Source of the DNA: Saccharomonospora iraqiensis subsp. paurometabolica YIM 90007
Lineage (GTDB): Bacteria; Actinomycetota; Actinomycetes; Mycobacteriales; Pseudonocardiaceae
Assembly: GCF_000231035.2 (NCBI RefSeq)
Contig: NZ_KI912259.1
Location: 122,274-154,796, forward strand
Length of the DNA: 32,523 nucleotides
Direction of reading: 5' to 3'
In this document: positions 1 to 7,517 of the stretch, one piece after another
How the letters are laid out: each line of letters starts with the position of its first letter
Position numbering within the stretch: the stretch's first letter is position 1
The notes under the pieces: generated by a model
Told to the model about the DNA's origin: nothing
What the model saw: only the letters and a program-made list of their open reading frames with translations
Database searches by the model: none
Program-made: the position numbers and the translations under genes

Positions 1-1492
1 CGCTTCCCGGCACCGTCCGTGCGGCCTGGGGCGGTCCGTGCAGCAGCGGCACCACCGCCGCCCGGCTCATCGCCGCCTCCTCCACCGCCGCCCACGCGGC
101 CCGCGTCGCGTGCGGATCGGAGTCCGCACGTAACGCCTCGTCGATCAGGTCGTCGAACACGGGGCCGTCGACGCGCCCGGTCCTTCGGGTCAGCAGCGGT
201 TGCAGGTAGGTACGGTAGTTGTGCTGACGCCACCGGGCCGCCCAGTCCGTCAGCAGCAAGTCGTGCTCGAGGTCGCGGTCACCGTGCAGCAGGTCGGCAT
301 GCTCGGCCGCTCCGAGACCGCGGACCGTGACCCGAAAGCTGGCTCGTTCGAGGCACCCGGCGACGGCGTCGGCCACCGCTGAGGAGGCCGCGGTGCCCGG
401 GTGGACCAGCACGAGCTCGGTGCCCTCGGCCGCCGCGCCGTCTCCGGTCGTTCCGGCCGGGGGACCGGAGACGGGCCGGTCCCCGACCGGATCGGTGTCC
501 GCATTGCCGCTGTTGCCGGGCGGTACCACCCGTGTGGCGGCGCGGACACCGGGCAGGTGTGTCGCGGCCGCCCCGGCCACAACCTCGGGGTCGACGGCCG
601 AAGCGACCCGCCGCCGGAGTGCCGGGTCGGCGAGCGGACGGCCCGGACCGGCGTGCGGCAGCAGGCAGGCATGCAGCATCTCGGGCACCACGTCGTCCGG
701 TGCGACCTCCGCCGCCGGGGCGTCGGGCCGGAGGGTCACCGCGTCGAACGCCCGTTCTCGGAGCGGATCGGTGGCGGGATCCCAGGCGGGGTTCGGCTCC
801 AGTCGCACCCCGCCGCCCGACTCCATCGCGGCGACCCGGTACGGTCCGGTCGCGCGCAGGTGCCGGAGCAGCTCGTCGTCGCCGGGAACAACGGCGTCGT
901 ATTCGACGGGAGACGGTGCGACACAGGGCAGAGCGAGGATGTCGAGGGCGTCCAGGGCCGGGTGTTCCAGCTCGATCACCAGGCTGGCGTCGTCCAGGGC
1001 GAACACCCCCGGGATCGCATGGGACTCGCGGAAGGCCCGGTGCCGGGCCGCGTCCTTCTCGCTGCCCGCGACGGCCTCGGCGTAGCGCTCCCGGTACCCG
1101 CGCATCCCGCGGACCGAGGACAAGAGGAATTCGATCCCAGCGGGACGCGCGGTCGGGGCGCACGCGCGGGCGAAGCCGCGGACGACGTCGTGCGCGGTCA
1201 CCGGACGGGGTGGCTCGGTATCCCACCGGACTCCCGGGCGGAGATGGACCGCGTAGGAGCGCAGGCTCGCACCCAGCCCCGCGTTGTAGGTCGACGGCAC
1301 GGCCTCGGCCAGATCTCCGACCGGTTCCACCGCCCGCCAGTCCCGCAGGTCGGGCTCGGCCCGGTAGCCGAACAGCGTCCTCGTGGTCATCCGGTGGACG
1401 ATTTCGGCAGCGGCGCGCGATCGGACGGGATCGAGGTCACCGGGGGCGAGCGGGGCGTTCAGCCGGAGCCGGCCGGTCGTCGGCACGGTCAT
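1..1492 (-). CDS. ABC-transporter family 5 solute-binding protein without signal peptide (partial)
   Basis: The reverse strand reads 497 codons from the ATG at 1492 and runs off the left edge, so the C-terminus is missing. The fold signature is that of the peptide/nickel binding family (SBP_bac_5): an N-terminal stretch GRLRLNAPLAPGDLDP, then SYAVHLRPGVRWD followed by VTAHDVVRGFARA, which matches the usual 'tLRdGvkF..G.pltA.DV' segment. Known members are lipoproteins or periplasmic proteins. This one begins directly with mature-like sequence, with no hydrophobic stretch and no lipobox Cys. It overlaps the aminotransferase stop by 4 bases (ATGA) and is the fourth gene of the leftward operon. 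No permease or ATPase gene is visible. It could be a cytoplasmic binding protein or a repurposed fold. The family is fairly sure; the function is unknown. Confidence 0.75.
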   Translation of the reverse strand, partial: MTVPTTGRLRLNAPLAPGDLDPVRSRAAAEIVHRMTTRTLFGYRAEPDLRDWRAVEPVGDLAEAVPSTYNAGLGASLRSYAVHLRPGVRWDTEPPRPVTAHDVVRGFARACAPTARPAGIEFLLSSVRGMRGYRERYAEAVAGSEKDAARHRAFRESHAIPGVFALDDASLVIELEHPALDALDILALPCVAPSPVEYDAVVPGDDELLRHLRATGPYRVAAMESGGGVRLEPNPAWDPATDPLRERAFDAVTLRPDAPAAEVAPDDVVPEMLHACLLPHAGPGRPLADPALRRRVASAVDPEVVAGAAATHLPGVRAATRVVPPGNSGNADTDPVGDRPVSGPPAGTTGDGAAAEGTELVLVHPGTAASSAVADAVAGCLERASFRVTVRGLGAAEHADLLHGDRDLEHDLLLTDWAARWRQHNYRTYLQPLLTRRTGRVDGPVFDDLIDEALRADSDPHATRAAWAAVEEAAMSRAAVVPLLHGPPQAARTVPGS

Positions 1493-2790
1493 GACATCTC
1501 CCGTCCCAGATCCCGCATCACCGATACGGCGCGGTCGATCTCGTCGTGATCATTGAACAGGTGGGTGCAGATGCGGGCCGCGTAGTGCTGATGGGGTGAG
1601 CCGGGAACGTCGAACTCCGTCCACCGGATCCAGATCCGGTGCTCGTGTTCGAGCCGGTCCACGAAGGTCATGAACTTCTTGACGTTCCAAGCGTCCTCGG
1701 GGCGCCGGAACGGGTGGAACGAGATCAGCGGTGAGCGCAACCGGGGGTCGGCGGCCGGGGAGTAGATGTTGTCCCTGCCGAACGCTTCGACCAGTGCGGC
1801 ACGTGCGTGCTCGGCCAGATCGAACACGCGTCGCTCGATGCGCGCACGTCCGATCTCGTCCCACAGCTCGGCCGCTGTGGCGAGGGCGGCGCCGCGGGCG
1901 ATGCTGGCGCTGCCCGCGCTCTGCAGGTAATCCCCGATGTTGCAACTCTCGACCGTCGTGGTGGTCCGGGGTGGCGGCTCACCCGCCATCGGGTACCAGG
2001 TGGAGATGATGGGCCAGATCGTGGGCAACGGCAACGGGTTGTGCTCGGGGAAGACCTTGTTGCGCACGTAGAGGATCCCGGTTCCGAGCGGGCCGCACTG
2101 GAACTTCGACCCCGAGCAGGAGATGAAGTCGGCGCCGAACGCCCGGAAGTCGCAGTCGAGCATCCCGGGCAGCAGGGCTCCGTCGATCACCGTGGTGAGG
2201 CCGTACCGCTGGGCGAGCTCGCAGAGTGCGCGGATCGGCATCATGGTGCCGGTGAACAGGGTGATTCCGGAGAAGGCGAGCACCTTGGTCCGCGGTGTGA
2301 TCGCCTGCTCGATCAGGTCGAGTATCTCCTCGGCCCGGACGTCCCAGCCGGACGGGGGCGTGATCGTACGCATCGTGATGCCGTGCCGGTTGCGGACGAG
2401 ATTGAAGTTGGACAGCACCGAGTAGCACTCGTGCGTGGTCGTGAGCACCTCGTCGCCCGCCCGCAGGTCCAGGCCATTGATCACGCGCGCGACACCCTCG
2501 GTGGCGTTGTGGCAGATGACCATCTCGTCCTGGTCCACGCCGAAGGCACGGGCGAGTGTCTCCCGGTGTCCGGTGTACATACCCGGTGGGTAGACGTTCT
2601 GCAGTCCTCCGGTCCATTCCCGCGTCACCCGATCATTGACTTCGAGCACCTCGTGCGGGAGCGCACCGACGGTGCCGGTGTTCAGATGGGTGATGTCACG
2701 GTCGAGAGCGAACAGGTCACGGATCGTGTCCCACGAGGCGTCGTGCAGTCGACGCTCGCGATGCGGGGGACGGATCGCGGTGGAGGTCAC
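1489..2790 (-). CDS. Class V aminotransferase-fold PLP enzyme (isopenicillin N epimerase-like)
   Basis: A 433-aa protein starting at GTG 2790, preceded by a strong AGGAGG site. The N-terminal LNTGTVGALP and the core order fit the class V aminotransferase/CefD/cysteine desulfurase superfamily. The probable PLP-binding Asp is D203 (VIDGALLPG) and the Schiff-base Lys is K229 (SCSGSKFQCGPLGTG). Family members normally have DGAH; here the His is Leu, which may signal altered chemistry. Known reactions of the family include epimerisation, transamination and C-S lyase activity, so the exact reaction cannot be read from the sequence. It overlaps the 2,3-dehydratase upstream (GTGA) and the solute-binding gene downstream (ATGA), so the four genes are probably translationally coupled. 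Confidence 0.85.
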   Translation of the reverse strand: MTSTAIRPPHRERRLHDASWDTIRDLFALDRDITHLNTGTVGALPHEVLEVNDRVTREWTGGLQNVYPPGMYTGHRETLARAFGVDQDEMVICHNATEGVARVINGLDLRAGDEVLTTTHECYSVLSNFNLVRNRHGITMRTITPPSGWDVRAEEILDLIEQAITPRTKVLAFSGITLFTGTMMPIRALCELAQRYGLTTVIDGALLPGMLDCDFRAFGADFISCSGSKFQCGPLGTGILYVRNKVFPEHNPLPLPTIWPIISTWYPMAGEPPPRTTTTVESCNIGDYLQSAGSASIARGAALATAAELWDEIGRARIERRVFDLAEHARAALVEAFGRDNIYSPAADPRLRSPLISFHPFRRPEDAWNVKKFMTFVDRLEHEHRIWIRWTEFDVPGSPHQHYAARICTHLFNDHDEIDRAVSVMRDLGREMS

Positions 2791-4235
2791 TCGGCTCCTC
2801 CTGACGGTCGGGTCGGGGTGGAGTGGATGGTCGCGAGTAGTGAGAGGAGCAGGCTGCGGGCCTCGATGTTGACCTGACAGCTCGTCGAGACGAGGTCGGC
2901 GAGCTGCGCAGCGCTGATCCAGAGATATCCGGGTGGTGGGTCGAGCGGCTCGCGCGGATCCTGCTCGACGATGAGATGGCGGGTGGTCGCGTGGTGGAAC
3001 CGGCCTCCCTCCTCGGACTGTCGGGAGTCGTGCAGCACCCGTTCCGGCGGGGTGGCCAGTACCGTGTCGAGAAGGTCCGGCCGGCCGGGTGTACCCGGCG
3101 GACAGTTCGACGGCGTGCACTGGAGGGTAGGACCGATCTCCACGCCGCTGCGGTATCCGGGGCGGGCGTCCGCTCGCACCAGCAGGTGCAGGGTTCCGCG
3201 GATCCGCCGGGTCACCAGGGCGGTCAGCCCGACACCGCACGGCTGCAGCAGTGGCTGTGACCAGGCGCCGACCTCACGGTTGTCCGCGGCGGCGGTGACC
3301 CCGATGATCCGGAACCAGCGGCCGGTGTGATGTGCGATCCGGGAATCGTCCCGGACCCAGCCGTCGGCAGCGGTCGCCGCGAGCGGGATGCGTTCGACCG
3401 AAAGGGGTGCTCGCTTGCGCCACCCGTGCAGCCAGTCGTCGATCTCGGTGGCACCGTGCCTCGGTTCGTTCCGGGGACCGCCGACTGCCCGGGCCAGTTC
3501 CGGGTTCCGGGCCGGTGTCGCCTCGTCCAACGCGAGCGGGAGGCAGGACAGCACCGTCCGGGTGTCCATGTTGACGATGTCCGGGTGACGCAGCAGGGCG
3601 AAGATCTCGGCCAGGGTCAACCAGCGGAAATCGTCGTGCACGTCGACGGGTTCGTCCACTTCGACGACGACATTGCGGTTGCGCTTGCCGATGAACCACG
3701 AGCCCTGCTCGGACTGCAGGATGTCGACCAGTGTCCGCCCGGGATGGTCGCCGAGGAAGCCTTCGATGTAGCGCGAGGTTCTCCCCCGGTGTGCCCGGGA
3801 GTAGTTGCTCGGTGTGGACTGCACAGTGGGGGAGAGCTGCACCATGCCGATGTTTCCGGGTTCCATCTTGGCCTGGAGCAGGAAATGCAGTACCCCGTTG
3901 AACTCGCGGGCCAGGATACCCAGCACGGCGATATCGTCCTGCCGCAGGATCGGCTGGCGCCAGTGACGTGTTCCGTCCCGGGCGGTGACGTCCATGCCCT
4001 CCACCCGGAAGAACCGGCCGCTGCGGTGCACGAGGTCGCCTTCTACCGAGCGGAACGACCACCCGTCGAGCCGAGCGAACGGGACGGGAGTCACCCGGAA
4101 GTGGCCACTGTCACGGCGCTCCCGCAGCCAGCGCAGGGTGCTCCGGCCGCCATCGGTGGGGGCGGCCGCCGAGGCGGCCAGGCGGGCGGCGAGACCGGGG
4201 CGGTGCGGGGTGCGGGAGTGCAGATCCACCGTCAT
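2787..4235 (-). CDS. NDP-hexose 2,3-dehydratase
   Basis: A 482-aa protein from ATG 4235 with GGGAG seven bases upstream. It has the internal duplication typical of TylX3/EvaA-type dTDP-4-keto-6-deoxyglucose 2,3-dehydratases. The nucleotide-sugar motif occurs twice, as VQLSPTVQSTPSNY in the first half and as GPTLQCTPSNC in the second. Length agrees with the family. These enzymes remove the C2 hydroxyl on the way to 2,6-dideoxysugars. The partners expected for that pathway (dTDP-glucose synthase, 4,6-dehydratase, 3-ketoreductase, glycosyltransferase) are not in the window. They may lie beyond the left edge, or this copy may act on another substrate. It overlaps the methyltransferase stop (ATGA) and the aminotransferase start (GTGA). 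Confidence 0.88.
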   Translation of the reverse strand: MTVDLHSRTPHRPGLAARLAASAAAPTDGGRSTLRWLRERRDSGHFRVTPVPFARLDGWSFRSVEGDLVHRSGRFFRVEGMDVTARDGTRHWRQPILRQDDIAVLGILAREFNGVLHFLLQAKMEPGNIGMVQLSPTVQSTPSNYSRAHRGRTSRYIEGFLGDHPGRTLVDILQSEQGSWFIGKRNRNVVVEVDEPVDVHDDFRWLTLAEIFALLRHPDIVNMDTRTVLSCLPLALDEATPARNPELARAVGGPRNEPRHGATEIDDWLHGWRKRAPLSVERIPLAATAADGWVRDDSRIAHHTGRWFRIIGVTAAADNREVGAWSQPLLQPCGVGLTALVTRRIRGTLHLLVRADARPGYRSGVEIGPTLQCTPSNCPPGTPGRPDLLDTVLATPPERVLHDSRQSEEGGRFHHATTRHLIVEQDPREPLDPPPGYLWISAAQLADLVSTSCQVNIEARSLLLSLLATIHSTPTRPSGGAE

Positions 4236-5254
4236 GCCCGCGCTCCCGCGACCGCCTCGACGATCGACATCACCGAGGAGGTCGGGATCACTCGGGTCAG
4301 GCGCAGCCCGGCCGCGGTGAACAGCGGTTCCAGTTCCGCTGCGCTGCGCTCCTGCCCGGTGCACGCGCCGAGCATCATGAGATCCATCAGCCGGCTCTGA
4401 TGCTCGCTGTCGTTCTCCGGCACGACCGCGTCGACGACCAGCACGCGGCCGCCCGGTTCGAGGGCGCGGCGACAGGAGTCGAGAATCCGGATGGAGTCGG
4501 TGTCGTCCCAGTTGTGCAGGATCCGTTTGAGCACCAGGACGTCCCCGCGGGGGACCTCGCTGAAGAAGTCACCACCGACGGCTTTGAAGCGGCCGTGCTC
4601 CTCCGCCTGGTCCAGCCTGTGGGTGTCGAGGGCGTCCGGTCGGTCGAACAGGACGCCTTCGAGCGCCGGACGGGCCCGAAGCGCGGCGAGCAGCATGCTG
4701 CCGTTGCGGCCGCCCACATCGACGACCGTGCCGGAGTCGGGCAGATCGGACGCCGTGGCGACGATCGCGTTCTCCGCGTCGGAGACCGTGGCCATCCCCT
4801 CGTAGAAGAGCTCGTCGATCTCGGGATTGGCGGAGAAGTAGTCGCCGAGCTGCTCACCGAAGTGCCGGGCGAAGGTCGGCTCGGGATCGGTCAGGCTGGA
4901 TTCCAGCCGATGACACGTGGTCCAGAACATCGGGTCGGTGAACATCAGCACGCCGGAGCGCGCCGAGGGCTCGGCGTCGCCGCGCAGCGCGCGCCCCACC
5001 GGGGCCAGGGTGTACCGGTCCTCGTCATACCTGCGCACGACATCGCGGGAGGCGAGGAAACGCAGGAGCCGGGACAGACCGTCCGGCCTGGCGCCGGTCG
5101 CCCGGGCGAGTGCGGAGACCGTGGTGGGTACTTCGTCGTCGAGGTGTTCGGCCACGTTCAGCCTGGCGAACGCACGCAGGGCGGCCGAACGGACGAACGC
5201 CATGGCCTCTTCGTACAGGACGAGCGCGGACTCGTGGTCTCTCATGGCTCCCAC
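4232..5254 (-). CDS. SAM-dependent O-methyltransferase (dimerisation domain plus Rossmann domain)
   Basis: About 340 aa. An N-terminal winged-helix/dimerisation domain (about residues 15-95) precedes a class I SAM domain with motif VVDVGGRNG at residues 178-186. The segment LKRILHNWDD carries the usual catalytic His (H247). This is the family of small-molecule O-methyltransferases common in polyketide and other natural-product clusters. It is the first gene of the leftward operon. The start is ambiguous: GTG 5254 or ATG 5245, three codons apart, each with only a modest Shine-Dalgarno sequence. It overlaps the dehydratase by 4 bases. The substrate is not deducible; a sugar or phenolic hydroxyl are both possible. 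Confidence 0.88.
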   Translation of the reverse strand: MGAMRDHESALVLYEEAMAFVRSAALRAFARLNVAEHLDDEVPTTVSALARATGARPDGLSRLLRFLASRDVVRRYDEDRYTLAPVGRALRGDAEPSARSGVLMFTDPMFWTTCHRLESSLTDPEPTFARHFGEQLGDYFSANPEIDELFYEGMATVSDAENAIVATASDLPDSGTVVDVGGRNGSMLLAALRARPALEGVLFDRPDALDTHRLDQAEEHGRFKAVGGDFFSEVPRGDVLVLKRILHNWDDTDSIRILDSCRRALEPGGRVLVVDAVVPENDSEHQSRLMDLMMLGACTGQERSAAELEPLFTAAGLRLTRVIPTSSVMSIVEAVAGARA

Positions 5255-5501
5255 CCGACTCGCGTAATAATTCCATACCGACTTTAAGCGTTGCCTCTGG
5301 CAGCTTCAAGGGAGGATTCGCGATTGACTCTGAATCTTACTTAAGTAAAGATTACTGAACTGGGCGTGCCGCGGTCCCGGGCGATGCGGTGCGTCTGCGT
5401 ACTCGTCGGTGTGCTGCCGACGGATCGTGGAGAGAGAGGTGCGAGCGAGTTGTCCGAAAGAGCCACCGCCGCGTGCGGCCGCTCGTCGGAGTGTGCCGAC
5501 G
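5255..5501. promoter_or_regulatory. Divergent promoter region with palindrome TTACTTAAGTAA
   Basis: This 247-bp gap separates two operons read outward. It is distinctly AT-rich at 5325-5358 in an otherwise GC-rich sequence. A perfect 12-bp palindrome, TTACTTAAGTAA, lies at 5337-5348. The flanks AATC on the left and AGATT on the right extend it imperfectly, with one extra base in the right arm. It is a plausible operator for a dimeric regulator controlling both directions. No regulator gene is encoded in either operon within the window. An alternative GTG start for the rightward gene exists at 5439 behind GGAGAGAGAG. Confidence 0.5.
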
Positions 5502-6158
5502 ATGCCCGAGCCTAGTGTCAACCCCACCGTCGAGGCGCTCCGATCGCTGCCCGCGCCAGGATCCTATCTCTGTGGTCTCACCTGGGACGGCTCGCACCTG
5601 TGGCACTCCGACCAGCGGGCAGGCGAAGTGTACGCCCTCGACCCGGGAGACGGGACCGTGCTGCGCCGTCTCTCCTGTCCCAGCGCACGGGCCGATCTGA
5701 CCGTCCATGCCGGGCGGCTGTGGCAGATCGGTCAGCGCCCCAAGCGATTCCTCCTGCTCGATCCGCGGACGGGGGAGGTCGTGGAACGTCGCGCGATCGA
5801 ACCGTCCAACGGCCGGGTCTGCGGCGCTGAGGTCCGCCCTGAGGGGGTATGGCTCTGCCTGCGCCGGCCCGCGGTCGTCCAGCTCCGGTCGATCGAGCGG
5901 GTGGAGATCGTCCGCGAGTTCGCCGTCGAAGGGAATCCCTCGGGACTGACCGAGCTGGACGGCGTGGTGTACTACACCGACTTCGAGGACGCCCTCGTGC
6001 GCGGCTACGACGTCGCGACCGGGGAGCGGGTGTTCGTTCAGCCCGCGACCGGGAGCCCCACCGGGCTCACGACAGACGGTGTGGACCTCTGGTACTGCGA
6101 CTTCCCGGGCCGGTCACTGCGCGCTATCGCGCCGCTCGACCGGGGGGCCGGATCGTGA
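5502..6158 (+). CDS. Short beta-propeller-like protein, copy 1
   Basis: A 218-aa protein with repeated units of the type LTWDGSHLWHSDQRAGEVYALDP, giving a ladder of 'G..LW..D....v..lDp.tG.v' segments about 40 residues apart. This resembles Vgb/YVTN and glutaminyl-cyclotransferase-like propellers. With roughly five such units it is shorter than a normal 6-7-bladed propeller. No signal peptide is seen. The start at ATG 5502 is chosen for GGAG at 5488-5491 and because the paralogue at 9706 begins at the equivalent point; GTG 5439 is an alternative. Its stop overlaps the ATP-grasp start (GTGA). The function is unknown; a binding or scaffold role, or cyclotransferase-like activity, are possibilities only. 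Confidence 0.8.
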   Translation: MPEPSVNPTVEALRSLPAPGSYLCGLTWDGSHLWHSDQRAGEVYALDPGDGTVLRRLSCPSARADLTVHAGRLWQIGQRPKRFLLLDPRTGEVVERRAIEPSNGRVCGAEVRPEGVWLCLRRPAVVQLRSIERVEIVREFAVEGNPSGLTELDGVVYYTDFEDALVRGYDVATGERVFVQPATGSPTGLTTDGVDLWYCDFPGRSLRAIAPLDRGAGS

Positions 6159-7396
6159 CGACGACCGGGAGGCCGCTGGTACTCGTGGTCGGCATCGTCT
6201 TCGAGGGCTATCGCAGCTACCTGCTCGACGGGGTCGGTTCGGTCGCCGATGTCTGGCTGCTCGCCGAGGCCGAACCCACTCCATCGATCGCCGGGAAGGT
6301 GGTCGGGCACACCGTCGTCGACGTCTTCGACACCCCGGCGTTGGTCGCCGCGGCCCGGGAGGTCGCCCAACGACACCGGGTGGACGGTGTGCTCTCCTGG
6401 GACGAGCTCAAGATGCTGGGTACCGCCCGGATCGCCCGCGAGCTCGGGCTGCCCGGGGTGCCGCCGGACGTGATCGACCGCTGCCGGGACAAACACCGCA
6501 CTCGCCGGGCGCTGGCCGCCGCCGGGGTGCCCCAGCCGGCCTCCGAGGTGGTTGCCACCGCGGAGGAAGCGGCCGCCGCCGCGGCGCGGATCGGTTACCC
6601 GGTCGTGCTCAAGCCACGGGCACTCGGGGCCAGTATGGGCGTCGTCCGGGTCGATTCACCGTCCGAGCTCACGGACGGCTACGCGCACACCCGGGCCACA
6701 CGGGTCGGCCCGGTGCCGTACTGGTCCGAGGGCGTCCTGGTCGAGGAGTGCGTCGAGGGAGCCGAGGTCAGCGTCGACTCCTGGGTCCTGTCTGGACGAA
6801 CCAATCCACTGTTCACCGCGCGCAAGACCACCGGGTACCCGCCGTACTTCGAAGAGGTCGGGCACGTCGTGGACGGTCGTGGAGCGGGGGCGGACCCGGA
6901 GTTGCACCGCATCGTCACGGCTGCGCACGAGGCACTCGGCTTCGAGCACGGGATGACTCACGTGGAGCTGCGCCGTGCGGCCGACGGCTGGCGTGTCATC
7001 GAGGTCAACTGCCGTCTGGGCGGGGATCTCATCCCGATGCTCGGCCGGGCCGCCCGCGGTATCGACGCCGGCGCCGTCGCGTGCCGGTTGGCCTGTGGGT
7101 TCGTTCCGGATCCCCGTCCCGACCGCAGCCGGGTCGCGGCGGTCCGGTTCCTGTATCCGCCCGCTCCGTGTGAGGTCGACCGGGTCGACATCGATACCGG
7201 CAGGCTCCCGCCCGCGATCGAACTCGCTACCGCGATCGCGCGGGAGGGGACCCGGATCTCGCCGCCCCCCGACGGACACGTCTGGGGGCGCTACGCCGCC
7301 CTCGTCGCCGTCACCGACACTCCGGACGACTGTGCCACGGCACTCGACACGGCGGAGTCGGCCGTCGTGCTGCGGACCCGTGCGGAAGCCGAGTGA
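6155..7396 (+). CDS. ATP-grasp carboxylate-amine ligase
   Basis: A 413-aa protein from GTG 6155. Order: N-terminal Rossmann-like part (about 1-110), ATP-grasp small lobe with YPVVLKPRALGASMGV (K153, glycine-rich loop about 158-162), the hinge segment VLVEECVEGAEVSVDS (about 194-209), and the metal-site segment VIEVNCRLGGD (E283, N285). This arrangement is shared with L-amino-acid ligases and PurK/carbamoyl-phosphate-type enzymes. These activate a carboxylate as acyl phosphate and join it to an amine. It is likely the bond-forming enzyme of this cluster, perhaps making a dipeptide or amide. It is coupled to the propeller gene by a GTGA overlap. The substrates are unknown. Confidence 0.88.
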   Translation: MTTTGRPLVLVVGIVFEGYRSYLLDGVGSVADVWLLAEAEPTPSIAGKVVGHTVVDVFDTPALVAAAREVAQRHRVDGVLSWDELKMLGTARIARELGLPGVPPDVIDRCRDKHRTRRALAAAGVPQPASEVVATAEEAAAAAARIGYPVVLKPRALGASMGVVRVDSPSELTDGYAHTRATRVGPVPYWSEGVLVEECVEGAEVSVDSWVLSGRTNPLFTARKTTGYPPYFEEVGHVVDGRGAGADPELHRIVTAAHEALGFEHGMTHVELRRAADGWRVIEVNCRLGGDLIPMLGRAARGIDAGAVACRLACGFVPDPRPDRSRVAAVRFLYPPAPCEVDRVDIDTGRLPPAIELATAIAREGTRISPPPDGHVWGRYAALVAVTDTPDDCATALDTAESAVVLRTRAEAE

Positions 7397-7517
7397 CGAA
7401 GTTCCGTCCAACGTCTTGCAGGTCACTATATAAAAAAGTAGCATTCTTGGAGGACGCGAGGGAGCCTCGGTTCCCGGGTTGTCCGACGTCCCATCCAACT
7501 CTGCCGGAGGTCAGCAA
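7397..7517 (+). promoter_or_regulatory. AT-rich leader and probable promoter before the 398-aa gene
   Basis: A 121-bp gap inside the rightward gene set. It contains the run TATATAAAAAA at 7427-7437, very unusual in this GC-rich DNA, about 80 bases before the next start. A -10-like element fits, but no convincing -35 is seen. GGAGG at 7506-7510, seven bases before GTG 7518, is a strong ribosome binding site and decides that start. The gap suggests separate transcription of the following gene. Confidence 0.45.

Noticed and set aside
279-1226. 315-aa reverse ORF rich in Arg, Gly and Pro, and several forward ORFs over 327-1549
   Set aside because: Composition is that of out-of-frame GC-rich DNA. 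The neighbouring reverse frame encodes a recognisable solute-binding protein with coupled start.
1807-2877. 356-aa forward ORF antisense to the aminotransferase
   Set aside because: No domain; the reverse strand contains the PLP enzyme with catalytic residues.
7427-7437. AT-rich run considered as a complete promoter with -35 box
   Set aside because: TTGCAG lies too close to it and no properly spaced -35 was found, so only an AT-rich leader is claimed.
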